A stretch of DNA of 64,000 bases from Haloglycomyces albus DSM 45210 (GTDB lineage: Bacteria; Actinomycetota; Actinomycetes; Mycobacteriales; Micromonosporaceae), in assembly GCF_000527155.1 (NCBI RefSeq), contig NZ_AZUQ01000001.1, positions 2,105,615 to 2,169,614 on the forward strand. The letters run 5' to 3'. The notes beneath the pieces were generated by a model, which saw only the letters and a program-made list of their open reading frames with translations, made no database searches and was not told where the DNA came from. Every line of letters begins with the position of its first letter. Position 1 is the stretch's first letter. Both the position numbers and the translations under genes were made by a program. Below, piece after piece: positions 1-8,371 of this stretch.

Positions 1-845
1 TCGGCGTCGCCGGAGCCCAATTCGATTTCACCATCGGGCATCTTATCGGGTTCGCAGGTGGCGTCCGACTCTTCGTCGTCGCCTTCCCCCTCGTCCTCTT
101 CGGACTCCTCTTCGTCCGAATCGGTGTCCTCGCCCTCATCCGGGTCGGTTTCGCCCTCCTCGGGGAGATCGTCCGACTCCTCGTCCGAGCCCTCCTCAGA
201 GTCCTCGTCTCCGGAGTCGTCCTCATCGTCGCAGAAAAGGGGAATCAAGCACCAGTTGGAATCTTGGGCGTAGGCCGGTTCGCTGGGAACGGCTACCGCC
301 AAAGCGAGCACGACGGCCGCGACCACAGCGGAGGCGGACACGGCACCCGAGGTGCCCTTCTCACCGTCCTTCTGCGTCTCGACCGTGGTCTCGTCGGCAG
401 TGGAATCGGAGTCGTCAGCGGACCCGTCCACGGCCTCGTCCCACAGCTCATCCTCGGATTTGGGTGGGGTCCAGGCGAAAATGAGTCCGCCACCGATGAC
501 TATCAACAGCATTCCGATGACGAACCCACCCAGGTTGGCAACAGGCATGGACGCCAAACCCGCGATGACGATCAAGATTCCGGTGACCGTGCGCATCTGG
601 TTTTGAAACCACGACACGAGCACCATACACAGCACCGTCACGCAGATGACGAGCGTACCGAGCTCACCGATTCCACGGATGAAACTGATACTGATCATGC
701 CGCCCAAGACGAGATAGAGTTCCAGCGCTCCGAGAAGCGCGATCAGCCCACCCCAGAAGGGACGTGTGCGTCGCCAGCGGCGCCAGGATCTCCAAGCCCG
801 CCGCAACCACGCGACCTTCTCCTCCGGGGATTCATCCTTGGGCAT
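1..845 (-). CDS. DUF6114 family membrane protein (C-terminus cut by window edge)
   Basis: The minus-strand frame is open from an ATG at 845, preceded by GGGAGG at 854-859, to the window edge, giving at least 281 residues. Residues about 1-30 are basic and Trp/Arg-rich. Three or four membrane segments follow in about residues 30-125, then an acidic linker, another hydrophobic segment ending near the sequence AVPSEPAYAQ, and a Cys-containing stretch followed by a long Asp/Glu/Ser tail. This is the architecture of actinobacterial DUF6114 proteins, which usually sit beside DUF6230, as here. Function is unknown; an envelope role is inferred from the membrane segments. The acidic tail is the odd feature. 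Family call is by recognition of the pair and topology. Confidence 0.75.
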   Translation of the reverse strand, partial: MPKDESPEEKVAWLRRAWRSWRRWRRTRPFWGGLIALLGALELYLVLGGMISISFIRGIGELGTLVICVTVLCMVLVSWFQNQMRTVTGILIVIAGLASMPVANLGGFVIGMLLIVIGGGLIFAWTPPKSEDELWDEAVDGSADDSDSTADETTVETQKDGEKGTSGAVSASAVVAAVVLALAVAVPSEPAYAQDSNWCLIPLFCDDEDDSGDEDSEEGSDEESDDLPEEGETDPDEGEDTDSDEEESEEDEGEGDDEESDATCEPDKMPDGEIELGSGDA

Positions 846-888
846 CTACATTACCTCCCTTGCGATTACGCTCCAGTGCGTTAACCGC

Positions 889-1497
889 CTAGTAACACTC
901 GTTCTCGCCTTGGTGAATGGACATGTGGAGCCCGTTCAAGGTAAAGGTGCCCGCTTCGACGAACCAAGCGTTCTGCTTGGCATCGGTAATGGTGATGGTC
1001 TCGGATTGTTGGGCAAAACCACCGGGGGTACCGCTGAATCCTGGGGTGCGATCGACTTCTCCCGCGTCGACGCCGACTTCGATGTTTCCGAACTCGGCGT
1101 TACCTTGCAGTTCGTCGATATACAGAATGAGGTTTTCGGCCTCAACAGGGTTTTCAGGGTCGGTACCAGCCTCGACGACCAGGGTGTAGGTGCCCAGAGG
1201 CGTGTCGATGAGCGCCGACTGGCACAGACCGACGATCTCGGCACTGGCAATGGCCGAAGGAGCGACGACGTGCTGTTCACCGTCGGACCCCTCCACGATC
1301 GCGCCGACCTGGCTAAAGCCTTCACCTTCCATGCTTTCGGCCGTAACCTTGAAATCATCGGAGGATACGGCAAAGCTCGAGGCGATGGCCCCTTGCGCCG
1401 TCAGCGCCGCCATGGTGACTCCAGCCGCAACAGCGGGGCCCGCGAGCAGCCCGAATCTCTTCCAGCTGGTGCGCCCCTTAGGTGCATCGTTGGACAT
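889..1497 (-). CDS. DUF6230 family secreted or membrane-anchored protein
   Basis: A 202-residue protein. The basic N-terminus (KGRTSWKRFG) is followed by a hydrophobic stretch at about residues 17-40, a signal peptide or anchor. The rest is a beta-rich extracytoplasmic domain with two widely spaced Cys residues (LCQSAL and the C-terminal NECY). It matches the actinobacterial DUF6230 family, typically encoded upstream of DUF6114 as here, with 43 bases between the two genes. The ATG at 1497 has a GAAGGGAG ribosome site just upstream. The function is not established; the two proteins probably act together at the cell surface. Confidence 0.8.
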   Translation of the reverse strand: MSNDAPKGRTSWKRFGLLAGPAVAAGVTMAALTAQGAIASSFAVSSDDFKVTAESMEGEGFSQVGAIVEGSDGEQHVVAPSAIASAEIVGLCQSALIDTPLGTYTLVVEAGTDPENPVEAENLILYIDELQGNAEFGNIEVGVDAGEVDRTPGFSGTPGGFAQQSETITITDAKQNAWFVEAGTFTLNGLHMSIHQGENECY

Positions 1498-1809
1498 GAT
1501 GCTCCCTTCTCAAATGTCGTGCGGTTTACTTGCTGGTAACTATTCCAAGCAAACATGAGAAAGGCCACAACTGTCAATAGTGAATTGGCAAAACGTCAAT
1601 GGAAAATCTTGAGTGAACTCTACAAACGCTCATGCTTGGGAACCGACTGTAGCGACGATCACCGGTTACACTAGTTAGTTGGCGTCAAGAAAGGATTGAC
1701 GACCACTGTCCAAGCGCTTCCTCGGAAGCACGATCCGGTACCGGTTCACGGTTGGCGTCGCGCTCTGTTCGTGCCGTCGATCGACCCGGCGACCGAAGAA
1801 AGGCCCACA
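1498..1809. other. Divergent intergenic region between DUF6230 and rpmE
   Basis: No gene is supported in this stretch. It separates the minus-strand DUF6230 gene from plus-strand rpmE and must hold both promoters. An imperfect palindrome, TTACTTGCTGGTAA, lies at 1526-1539, 29 bases before the DUF6230 start. A possible -10 TACACT is at 1667-1672 for rpmE, without a convincing -35. An open frame continues upstream of rpmE to 1696 but has no family support. Confidence 0.5.
1526..1539. promoter_or_regulatory. Palindrome, possible TetR-type operator
   Basis: TTACTTGCTGGTAA has TTAC/GTAA arms and lies within the likely promoter of the DUF6230-DUF6114 pair. Regulator genes of the TetR family often accompany this pair in actinomycetes, but none is seen in this window. 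The assignment rests on symmetry and position only. Confidence 0.25.
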
Positions 1810-2037
1810 ATGAAACAGGGAACTCACCCGGAATACGTTGTCACTGAAGTGACCTGCACCTGCGGTAATAGCTTCACCACGCGCTCCACGGTGACCTCCG
1901 GCAAGATCCAGGCCGCCACCTGCAATGTTTGCCACCCCTTCTACACCGGCAAACAGCGCATCCTCGACAGCGGTGGTCGTGTCGCGAAATTCCAAGCCAA
2001 ATACGCGAAGGCCAAGAAGGCTCAGGCCGACAAGTAG
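1810..2037 (+). CDS. rpmE: 50S ribosomal protein L31 (zinc-binding form)
   Basis: 75 residues, the usual length. The start ATG follows a GAAAGG ribosome site. Four Cys residues at 16, 18, 38 and 41 (CTC and CNVC) form the zinc ribbon, so this is the zinc-containing form of L31. The HPFYTGKQ segment after the second Cys pair is diagnostic. The basic C-terminus ([13 protein letters not shown]) is typical. A longer frame from 1696 exists but has no family support. It stands just upstream of prfA, a common actinobacterial neighbourhood, and has its own terminator. Confidence 0.97.
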   Translation: MKQGTHPEYVVTEVTCTCGNSFTTRSTVTSGKIQAATCNVCHPFYTGKQRILDSGGRVAKFQAKYAKAKKAQADK

Positions 2038-2046
2038 CGTATTCGC

Positions 2047-2084
2047 AAACGCCCAGGTGATTCGTCACCTGGGCGTTTGTTTTA
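2047..2084 (+). terminator. Intrinsic terminator of rpmE
   Basis: A perfect 14-bp stem (2047-2060 with 2065-2078, left arm AAACGCCCAGGTGA) closes over a TTCG loop and is followed by GTTTTAT. It separates rpmE from prfA. Confidence 0.9.
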
Positions 2085-2133
2085 TGATTGACCGTGTTTC
2101 CAGTCGTGGCTTCTTAAGGAGAACTTGAATACC

Positions 2134-3222
2134 ATGTCGACCGCAGCAGACAACCGCCTTGCCATACTCCTGGCCGAATACCACGACTTGGAAATGCAGA
2201 TGGGTGACCCCAGCCTGCACGCCGATCCGTCGATGGCACGGCGCGTCGGACGTCGCTATGCCGAGCTCACCCCGATCGCAAAAGTAGCCGCCGAGATCGA
2301 CCAGGCGAAGGAAGATCTGGAAACCGCCGAAGAACTCGCCAAAGAGGACCCGGATTTCACCGCCGAAGCCGACGGGCTCCGCGAGCGCCTGCCGCAACTG
2401 GAGGAAAAACTCGCCGAGTTGATGATTCCGCGTGACCCCGATGATTCGAAGGACGTCATCATGGAAATCAAATCGGGCGCCGGGGGAGAGGAATCAGCAC
2501 TGTTCGCCGCCGATTTGATGCGCATGTATCTGCGGTACGCCGAAAAACAGGGTTGGGCCACCGAAGTGTTGGAAAACGCCGAATCAGATCTGGGCGGTGT
2601 CAAAGACGCCTCGATCGCGGTGAAAACCAAAGGAAACCCGGAAGGCGGGAACGGAATCTGGAGTCGCCTCAAATTCGAAGGCGGAGTCCACCGCGTGCAA
2701 CGCGTTCCGGCCACGGAGTCGCAGGGGCGGGTGCACACCTCGGCCGCCGCCGTCATCGTCATGCCCGAAGCCGAGGAAGTGGACATCGAAATCCACCAGA
2801 ACGACCTCCGTATCGACGTTTTCCGGGCCTCCGGGCCCGGTGGCCAGTCGGTGAACACGACCGACTCGGCGGTGCGTATTACGCACGAGCCCACCGGTGT
2901 GGTGGTGACCAGCCAGAACGAAAAGTCTCAGCTGCAGAACAAGGAAGCCGCGCTCAAGGTCCTGCGCGCGCGTCTGCTGGCCAAACAGCAGGAAGAGGCC
3001 GACGCCGCCGCCGGTGAGGCCCGTAAGAGCCAGGTACGCACCGCCGACCGCTCCGAGCGCGTACGCACCTACAATTTCCCTCAGAATCGATTGACCGACC
3101 ACCGGATCGGCTATACCGCGTACAACCTCGATCAAGTCATGCAAGGTGAGATCGACGACGTCTTGAACAAACTGTCCGCCGCCGACCGTGCCGAACGTAT
3201 GGCGGGACAAGGTGAGCAATAA
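2134..3222 (+). CDS. prfA: Peptide chain release factor 1
   Basis: 362 residues. It recognises UAA and UAG stop codons and triggers peptidyl-tRNA hydrolysis. The PAT tripeptide anticodon is seen in [10 protein letters not shown], and the catalytic GGQ in [13 protein letters not shown], followed by a basic C-terminal domain. The PAT motif marks RF1 rather than RF2. An AAGGAG at 2116-2121 precedes two candidate starts: TTG at 2125 (only 3 bases away) and ATG at 2134 (12 bases away). I prefer the ATG. The next gene, prmC, which modifies the GGQ glutamine, overlaps its 3' end. Confidence 0.97.
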   Translation: MSTAADNRLAILLAEYHDLEMQMGDPSLHADPSMARRVGRRYAELTPIAKVAAEIDQAKEDLETAEELAKEDPDFTAEADGLRERLPQLEEKLAELMIPRDPDDSKDVIMEIKSGAGGEESALFAADLMRMYLRYAEKQGWATEVLENAESDLGGVKDASIAVKTKGNPEGGNGIWSRLKFEGGVHRVQRVPATESQGRVHTSAAAVIVMPEAEEVDIEIHQNDLRIDVFRASGPGGQSVNTTDSAVRITHEPTGVVVTSQNEKSQLQNKEAALKVLRARLLAKQQEEADAAAGEARKSQVRTADRSERVRTYNFPQNRLTDHRIGYTAYNLDQVMQGEIDDVLNKLSAADRAERMAGQGEQ

Positions 3223-4057
3223 GGGTCCCGACTGGAGCGATCTCACTCGTGCGGCGGCGTCTCGACTGGCCGAGTGCGGTATAGCGGGCGCTCGTGTGGA
3301 CGCCGAGCTGTTGGCTCTCCACGTATCGGGTTTGACCCGCAGCTCCCTGCTTATTGCCGATCCTCCCGACGATGGTGCCCGTGTCCGATTCGAACACCTG
3401 GTGGCTCGGCGGTGTGCCCGGGAGCCGCTGCAGCATCTCACCGGATCGGCGGCGTTCCGTCGAACGGAGGTCGCGGTCGGCCCGGGAGTGTTCGTGCCGC
3501 GTCCCGAAACCGAATTGTTGGTGGATTGGGCCCTACACGTCGCTCCGGACCGGGGTCTGGTTATCGACGCCTGTACCGGTAGTGGAGCCATTGCCAAGGC
3601 GCTTGCCGAAGAGCGACCCGAACTTCGTCTCTGGGCGATCGAAGTGGACGAGGACGCTTACGATTGGGCGGACGCCAATGTGGCGGACAATGGTAACGTC
3701 GCTTTGATCCACGCCGATGCGACGGCTTCAGGCACGCTTTCCGAGCTGGACGGGACGGTTGACGTGGTGGTGTCCAATCCACCGTACGTCCCCGCCGATA
3801 TCGACGTCGCGCCCGAGGTGCACTGGGACCCGGACCATGCGGTATTTGCGGAAGACAATGGACTGGCCGTCATCTCCGAGCTCGTGGAACGAGCGCGAAC
3901 GTGGCTGCGGCCTCAAGGACACCTGGGATTCGAACACGATGAGACGCACGCGGACGAAGTTCGGGCGCGGTTGCGATGGGCGGGATACCGGGATATCGAA
4001 ACTCATACGGATCTCACGAATCGCCCCCGTTACACCACGGCCGTCAACGGTCCCTGA
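3212..4057 (+). CDS. prmC: Peptide chain release factor N5-glutamine methyltransferase
   Basis: 281 residues from GTG 3212, which overlaps the last 11 bases of prfA; a longer in-frame start lies at 3188. The enzyme methylates the Gln of the GGQ motif in release factors using S-adenosylmethionine. The N-terminal helical domain is followed by a Rossmann fold with motif I ([13 protein letters not shown]) and the diagnostic NPPY motif ([12 protein letters not shown]). Overlap with prfA implies translational coupling of enzyme and substrate. Confidence 0.96.
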   Translation: MSNKGPDWSDLTRAAASRLAECGIAGARVDAELLALHVSGLTRSSLLIADPPDDGARVRFEHLVARRCAREPLQHLTGSAAFRRTEVAVGPGVFVPRPETELLVDWALHVAPDRGLVIDACTGSGAIAKALAEERPELRLWAIEVDEDAYDWADANVADNGNVALIHADATASGTLSELDGTVDVVVSNPPYVPADIDVAPEVHWDPDHAVFAEDNGLAVISELVERARTWLRPQGHLGFEHDETHADEVRARLRWAGYRDIETHTDLTNRPRYTTAVNGP

Positions 4058-4058
4058 G

Positions 4059-4751
4059 CTACCTCTTGGCGCGGCGGCGCTTCGTGCGACGGTGGTCGAC
4101 CGGGTGGTAGCGAAACCACGCAAAGGCCAGCATGGTGATCACCGACCAGGCCAACAGTATCTTCAGTGGAGTGTCGACACTCGCGCCGTCGAAGTAGAGA
4201 GTATCCCGTACGGCGGCGATGCCGGCCCCTGGAGGGAACCAGTAAGCGAAGCGTTCCATGACGGTGGAGGCGTTTTCTCCCGCCGCCGGTTGCGTCATCG
4301 CCAGAAGCAGCAACCACGTCGGCAGCGTTCCCCATCGGTCGAACAGTTCGACGGCAAGGGCGAACAGCATTCCACAGCTGAAACCGACCAGTGCCAGCGC
4401 GACCGGAACCGTGGGCAGAGACAGTGGTAGTACGTTTCCCGCCGCGTCGAGACCTATATAGAGTGTCACCGCCACTCCGATCGAAATGCCGACGGTGAAC
4501 AGGACATTCCACCAGACCGGCAGGTCTTCGGCCTGTTCTCGCAGCTGTATCGCGGTGAGGCAGGCGATGACGACCGTTGTCAACGCCATGAGGTATACCG
4601 TTAGGCCCTGCGGGTCACCACTGAGATGATCGACGTCGTCGCCGGACTTCACCGCGGAGCCGAAGGAAAACGCCATGAGGGCGGCGGTACCCACAAGCAG
4701 GACCGAAACGATCACAGGAACGGTCAGTTCTTTGCGGAGGGAAGGATGCAT
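4059..4751 (-). CDS. Polytopic membrane protein, ABC-2 permease-like
   Basis: About 230 residues with six likely membrane segments. The start is uncertain: ATG 4751 gives MHPSLRKELTV, while upstream in-frame ATGs at 4775 and 4787 also exist. The C-terminal half (ERFAYWFPPGAGIAAVRDTL) resembles the C-terminal part of YhgE/Pip and ABC-2 type permeases. No ATPase gene is adjacent. It ends 2 bases from the convergent prmC stop. A basic tail (RRTKRRRAKR) supports a cytoplasmic C-terminus. The function is not known. Confidence 0.7.
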   Translation of the reverse strand: MHPSLRKELTVPVIVSVLLVGTAALMAFSFGSAVKSGDDVDHLSGDPQGLTVYLMALTTVVIACLTAIQLREQAEDLPVWWNVLFTVGISIGVAVTLYIGLDAAGNVLPLSLPTVPVALALVGFSCGMLFALAVELFDRWGTLPTWLLLLAMTQPAAGENASTVMERFAYWFPPGAGIAAVRDTLYFDGASVDTPLKILLAWSVITMLAFAWFRYHPVDHRRTKRRRAKR

Positions 4752-4823
4752 GGGACCAGTGTGCCCGACCGTCATTCCCCGCCCCAACGGCCATGCCGTG
4801 GAGCGCGGCGCGAGATCCGGTTT

Positions 4824-5990
4824 CTAGTCGGACCGGCGCGGTTGAATTCCGTCGAAACGCACGATCAACGCCGCCATGTCGTCGGGAACAGTGGCGTGGG
4901 ACAGGTCGAGATGCCGTCGTTCGAACTCCAGAATGTCATGGGGATTGGTCCCCACACGAGCGACTCCCGCTTCGAACCGATCCACGATCGAATCGGGAGA
5001 GCCGCTGAGACGGCAGGACTCGAGGACTCCGTCGGTATAGAAACCCAGAACATCATCGGGATTGAGCTGGAGGCTGATGCTTTCGGGCGGAATAAGAGTC
5101 AAATCCTGCATTCCGAGTGGCGCGGTGATGGGGATGCGAACCTCGGCGGCTCGGGTACGGACGAGGATAGGGGCGGGATGACCGTAATTGAACAGTTCCA
5201 TGCGGCCCTCCGCGTCGACCTCGGCCAGAACGGCGGTCGCATAGGCCGTCTGCCATGGATCGCGTCCCCGGTTCAGGGCGTTCATCCTGTCGTTCAACCG
5301 ATCGCCGACTCCGAATAGGGACTTTTCATGCTGTGCGGCTTCGTTGAACGTTCCCAGCAACGCCACCGTGGTGGCGATGGTCTCCAAATTGTGACCGGAT
5401 ACGTCGGCCATGATGAGGCGGGTCCCGAACGGAGTATCGACGACTTGAAAGAGGTCGCCGCCTAGATTCGCGGGATTATTGGACGAGGTGCGGTACGCGC
5501 CCGCGACATGCAGCGGGCCGACCCGCCCGGGAAGATCCGGCAGGACCGCCTGTTGCAGGGTGTGCGCGACGGTGTTCATCTCCGTGAGACGTTGACTTGA
5601 TCGTTCCCGTACCCAGGCAAGGAACACGCAGGCGACCATGATCGTCGCCACGGTAGGCAGATCGCTCCACTTGCTCTGCGGGACGGTCAGCACTCCGGCG
5701 GCATCGGCTCCCAGCGAGAACAGAGCGATTTCGACCACGCCCGCGAGCGCGGTCAATCCGGGACCGTGTGTCAGTGCCACGAGTGCCGGAAAGACGATGA
5801 GGAAGTACCGCATTCGTACCCACTCGTTGTCCACCGCCAGCAGCCCGAGGGTCACCGCCAGGAGAACGAGTGGGAGTAGACGTAGGAATCGTGCGCTCGG
5901 GTTCCCGGTGCGTAGTCGTTCCCAGAGGGTCGGGGCGTCCACCGGTGGAATGAGGTGAGGTGGTTGCGTGGTGATTCGTGTGGTGACCAA
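4824..5990 (-). CDS. SpoIIE-type PP2C serine phosphatase with N-terminal membrane domain
   Basis: 388 residues. Four or five hydrophobic segments span about residues 35-130. The linker LQQAVLPDLP is the usual entry to a SpoIIE/RsbU phosphatase domain, which fills the rest. Metal-binding Asp motifs are visible: GGDLFQV, ADVSGHN, FYTDGVLE and the C-terminal DDMAALIV. Family members dephosphorylate anti-sigma factor antagonists and thereby activate alternative sigma factors. No PAS, GAF or kinase domain is fused, so the membrane region is the likely sensor. The start is a TTG preceded by AGGTAGG. It is divergent from tsaC, with 236 bases between them. Confidence 0.88.
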   Translation of the reverse strand: MVTTRITTQPPHLIPPVDAPTLWERLRTGNPSARFLRLLPLVLLAVTLGLLAVDNEWVRMRYFLIVFPALVALTHGPGLTALAGVVEIALFSLGADAAGVLTVPQSKWSDLPTVATIMVACVFLAWVRERSSQRLTEMNTVAHTLQQAVLPDLPGRVGPLHVAGAYRTSSNNPANLGGDLFQVVDTPFGTRLIMADVSGHNLETIATTVALLGTFNEAAQHEKSLFGVGDRLNDRMNALNRGRDPWQTAYATAVLAEVDAEGRMELFNYGHPAPILVRTRAAEVRIPITAPLGMQDLTLIPPESISLQLNPDDVLGFYTDGVLESCRLSGSPDSIVDRFEAGVARVGTNPHDILEFERRHLDLSHATVPDDMAALIVRFDGIQPRRSD

Positions 5991-6189
5991 GATGCCTACC
6001 TGCCCGACAGTGCACGTGCCGCGGATCGCCGTCCGCGACCGACGAAGCGTTCCCGTCCCACCTGTGTCGCGTGCGATTCGAAGCTGAATGAATATTTTTC
6101 AGTTACACAGTGTATCCGCATCATTCCAAAAAGCGCCACTCGCTTCGTGTCAGGAGGACAACGTTCACGACCCCACGCCGACCGCTCCT

Positions 6190-6218
6190 TTGCCGCTCTC
6201 CACCGCCACGAGTAACCT
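6190..6218 (+). promoter_or_regulatory. Candidate promoter giving a leaderless tsaC transcript
   Basis: TTGCCG at 6190-6195, a 17-bp spacer, then TAACCT at 6213-6218. The -10 ends 8 bases before the GTG start at 6227, so the mRNA would begin at or next to the start codon. No clear ribosome site precedes that GTG. Confidence 0.5.
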
Positions 6219-6226
6219 GGTCAAGC

Positions 6227-6886
6227 GTGAGGCTTTTTAACTGCAGAAAATTCACTGAACGTGAGACCGGGCTGAAGACGGCCACACGCACGGTCAAGAA
6301 CGGCCGCCTGGTCGTTCTCCCCACCGACACCGTGTACGGCATCGGATGCGACGCTTTCAACAGCGGTGCGATCCGGTCCCTTCTCGAAGCGAAAGGCCGT
6401 GGGCGCGACATGGCGCCGCCGGTCCTCATCGGCTCGCGTCGTGCTCTCGACGGAATCGCCTCCGACCTGCCGGAGAGTGCCACCGCGCTCGCGGAGGCCT
6501 TCTGGCCCGGGGCCCTCACCCTGGTGGTCGCGTACAACACCTCTCTCACGTGGGATCTTGGCGATACGGATGGGACGGTGGCGGTACGGATGCCGTTGCA
6601 TCCCCTGGCCTTGGAACTGCTTAAGTCGACCGGGCCCATGGCGGTGTCGTCGGCCAACAAACACGGGCAGCCTCCCGCGGCGACGGCTGAAGAGGCAAAG
6701 CAACAACTTGGTTCGGATGTCACCACCTACTTGGAAGCGGGTCCGAGCACCGATAACGTTCCGTCCACCATTGTCGATTGTCTGGCCGATCCGCCTCGGG
6801 TGTTGCGCGAGGGTGCCATTCCGCTGGAAACCCTCCAGACGGTCGTCCCGAAGACGATCGGACCCGATGAGAGCACAGGAGCCTAA
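6227..6886 (+). CDS. tsaC: L-threonylcarbamoyladenylate synthase (Sua5/YrdC/YwlC)
   Basis: 219 residues. It makes threonylcarbamoyl-AMP from threonine, bicarbonate and ATP for the t6A37 modification of ANN-decoding tRNAs. The signature LVVLPTDTVYGIGCDAF is followed by the KGRGRD-type loop and SSANKHGQPPA. GTG 6227 gives the family-typical beginning (RLFNCRKFTERETGL). The frame is open further upstream but that extension looks non-coding. The gene is 8 bases upstream of the phosphatase gene, a usual actinobacterial arrangement ahead of the atp operon. Confidence 0.94.
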   Translation: MRLFNCRKFTERETGLKTATRTVKNGRLVVLPTDTVYGIGCDAFNSGAIRSLLEAKGRGRDMAPPVLIGSRRALDGIASDLPESATALAEAFWPGALTLVVAYNTSLTWDLGDTDGTVAVRMPLHPLALELLKSTGPMAVSSANKHGQPPAATAEEAKQQLGSDVTTYLEAGPSTDNVPSTIVDCLADPPRVLREGAIPLETLQTVVPKTIGPDESTGA

Positions 6887-6894
6887 GGAGCATC

Positions 6895-7458
6895 GTGACG
6901 ATCTCAGAACCGTTTACCGTCCTACACGTCTGTACCGGAAACATTTGCCGCTCGCCTCTTTCGGAGCGCATATTCGACCACCTCACCAGCGATGCGGTGT
7001 ACAACCACGGAGCGGGTACCTCGGCGTTCCACGAAGGTGAGGACATGCAGAGCAACTCCGCTCGCATCCTCGCCGAACGCGGATACGACGATCGGCGTCA
7101 CTACTCTCGTCCGCTGGAACGTGATTCGGTGGAGATCTCGGATCTCATCCTGGTGGCCACCGATGGGCACCGCGAGTTCATCGCCGATCGGTTTCCCGAG
7201 GCCCTTGACCGCACGATGTTGGTGCGCCATATGGGTGCGATCGCTGCGCGATACGGTTCCGACGTGGTTCAGCGGGGTGACGGTCTCCAGGATCGCCTGA
7301 AGCTGCTTCTGTCGCACGCCGATGACACCGACGTCCCGGCCGAGAACCTGGCCGACCCGTGGGGTCTGGGACGACGGGTGTACGACCAGATTGCCGATGA
7401 ACTGGAGACGGCATTGTATCCGCTGGCCAAAGCTTTGGAACCCGAGGACGTGCAATGA
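6895..7458 (+). CDS. Low-molecular-weight protein-tyrosine phosphatase family protein
   Basis: 187 residues. The P-loop HVCTGNICRSPL at about residues 10-21 carries the CX5RS catalytic motif, and the DPWG motif near residue 157 supplies the general acid Asp. The GTG start follows AAGGAG. Such phosphatases often reverse bacterial tyrosine phosphorylation, including that of polysaccharide co-polymerase kinases. The polysaccharide kinase-like protein in this window looks inactive, so the partner is unclear. Its 3' end overlaps the next gene by 4 bases (ATGA). Confidence 0.93.
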   Translation: MTISEPFTVLHVCTGNICRSPLSERIFDHLTSDAVYNHGAGTSAFHEGEDMQSNSARILAERGYDDRRHYSRPLERDSVEISDLILVATDGHREFIADRFPEALDRTMLVRHMGAIAARYGSDVVQRGDGLQDRLKLLLSHADDTDVPAENLADPWGLGRRVYDQIADELETALYPLAKALEPEDVQ

Positions 7459-7877
7459 CGTCGCGTTCGTCGGGCTCGTCGACGCGGAACGCGGCCCGCG
7501 GGTATCTGAAGCTCGCGTGGGGGGTGGTGTCCCTTGTCGCCGTTCTCGGCGCGGCGGTGGCGGCAATCATGACCGGACCGGAGGCGATGGTGGCTTTTGC
7601 GTTTGGGGCCCTGTCGGTCGCGGTCGGTTTCACGGTGTCGGTCTGGGCCGTTGCGGCAGCGGAACGAGTTGATATACGTCTCACTTTGCCCGTGGGATTG
7701 CTCACGTACGCACTGAAGCTCGTTGCTTTCGGGCTTGTCCTGTGGTGGGTGACTAATGCCTTTTCATCCGTTTTGTTGGATTTCGGCGTCGGCATTATCC
7801 TCGGGGCGCTGACTTGGCTAACAGTACAAGCATCCTGGACGTATAGAGCGAAAATAGAATATATCGAGCTTCCTTAG
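7455..7877 (+). CDS. atpI: ATP synthase protein I-like membrane protein
   Basis: 140 residues with four predicted membrane helices after a short basic N-terminus. Position directly upstream of the F-ATPase genes, size and topology fit the actinobacterial AtpI family. AtpI is reported to help c-ring assembly or Mg2+ handling but is dispensable. The 4-base overlap with the phosphatase gene puts it at the end of the tsaC transcript, while a separate promoter candidate lies after it. Many actinomycetes have a wecA-type gene before atpI; none is present here. Confidence 0.75.
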   Translation: MTSRSSGSSTRNAARGYLKLAWGVVSLVAVLGAAVAAIMTGPEAMVAFAFGALSVAVGFTVSVWAVAAAERVDIRLTLPVGLLTYALKLVAFGLVLWWVTNAFSSVLLDFGVGIILGALTWLTVQASWTYRAKIEYIELP

Positions 7878-7959
7878 TGTCCTGGGTTACGACGGGACGC
7901 GTGTAGGCGCTGCGGTGCTGAAAAATGAGAGTCAGATCCAAGTAGCGGGGAGCCCAATG

Positions 7960-7988
7960 TTGGACTCCGCCGCAGGTCCTGTTAGAGT
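7960..7988 (+). promoter_or_regulatory. Candidate main promoter of the atp operon
   Basis: TTGGAC at 7960-7965, a 17-bp spacer, and TAGAGT at 7983-7988. The -10 ends 10 bases before ATG 7999, so transcripts would start within a few bases of, or at, that codon. It lies in the 121-base gap between atpI and the AtpZ-type gene. Confidence 0.5.
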
Positions 7989-7998
7989 TCAAGGCGAC

Positions 7999-8229
7999 AT
8001 GGCCGACAAGGATTCCCCGGATCAGCCGGAAGATAAATCAAGTGCCCACGGAGCCGACACGGGTTGGCGGGCAATGGGCTATCTCCTGTCTGGACTGATT
8101 ACCTGGGGAGGAGCCGGCTTCCTTATCGACAAGTGGCTCGATCTCCCCGGGATCGGACTTCTCATTGGAATGCTCGTCGGCGCTGGTACAGGCATGTATT
8201 TGCTTATTAAGCACATGCCGAACATGTAA
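7999..8229 (+). CDS. atpZ: AtpZ/AtpI-type small membrane protein
   Basis: 76 residues from ATG 7999: a charged hydrophilic N-terminus (MADKDSPDQPEDK) and two membrane helices joined by the motif FLIDKWLDLPGIG, typical of the AtpZ/AtpI family ahead of F-ATPase operons. These proteins are linked to F0 assembly or ion transport. Upstream in-frame starts at 7915 and 7957 are possible, the latter with GGGGAG, but the promoter candidate at 7960-7988 would leave them untranscribed. atpB follows after 142 bases. Confidence 0.82.
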   Translation: MADKDSPDQPEDKSSAHGADTGWRAMGYLLSGLITWGGAGFLIDKWLDLPGIGLLIGMLVGAGTGMYLLIKHMPNM

Positions 8230-8371
8230 TTTAGGGCGTCATTGTCGACGCTCCTGGTCAATCCGTCCGATAGCTGACGAGTGCGGCCTCAGTTGCCCAC
8301 TGAGACTTGAGCCAGGATCGTTCATAACGCTCGTTGACCTTTGACCGACATCAAGCGAGAGGCGTGACTCG

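Noticed and set aside
264-1539. Plus-strand open frames over the DUF6114 and DUF6230 genes
   Set aside because: They are antisense to two proteins with clear topology and ribosome sites; composition is unlike real proteins.
1696-1809. N-terminal extension of rpmE
   Set aside because: L31 proteins begin at the MKQGTHPEY-type start, and GAAAGG precedes the ATG at 1810.
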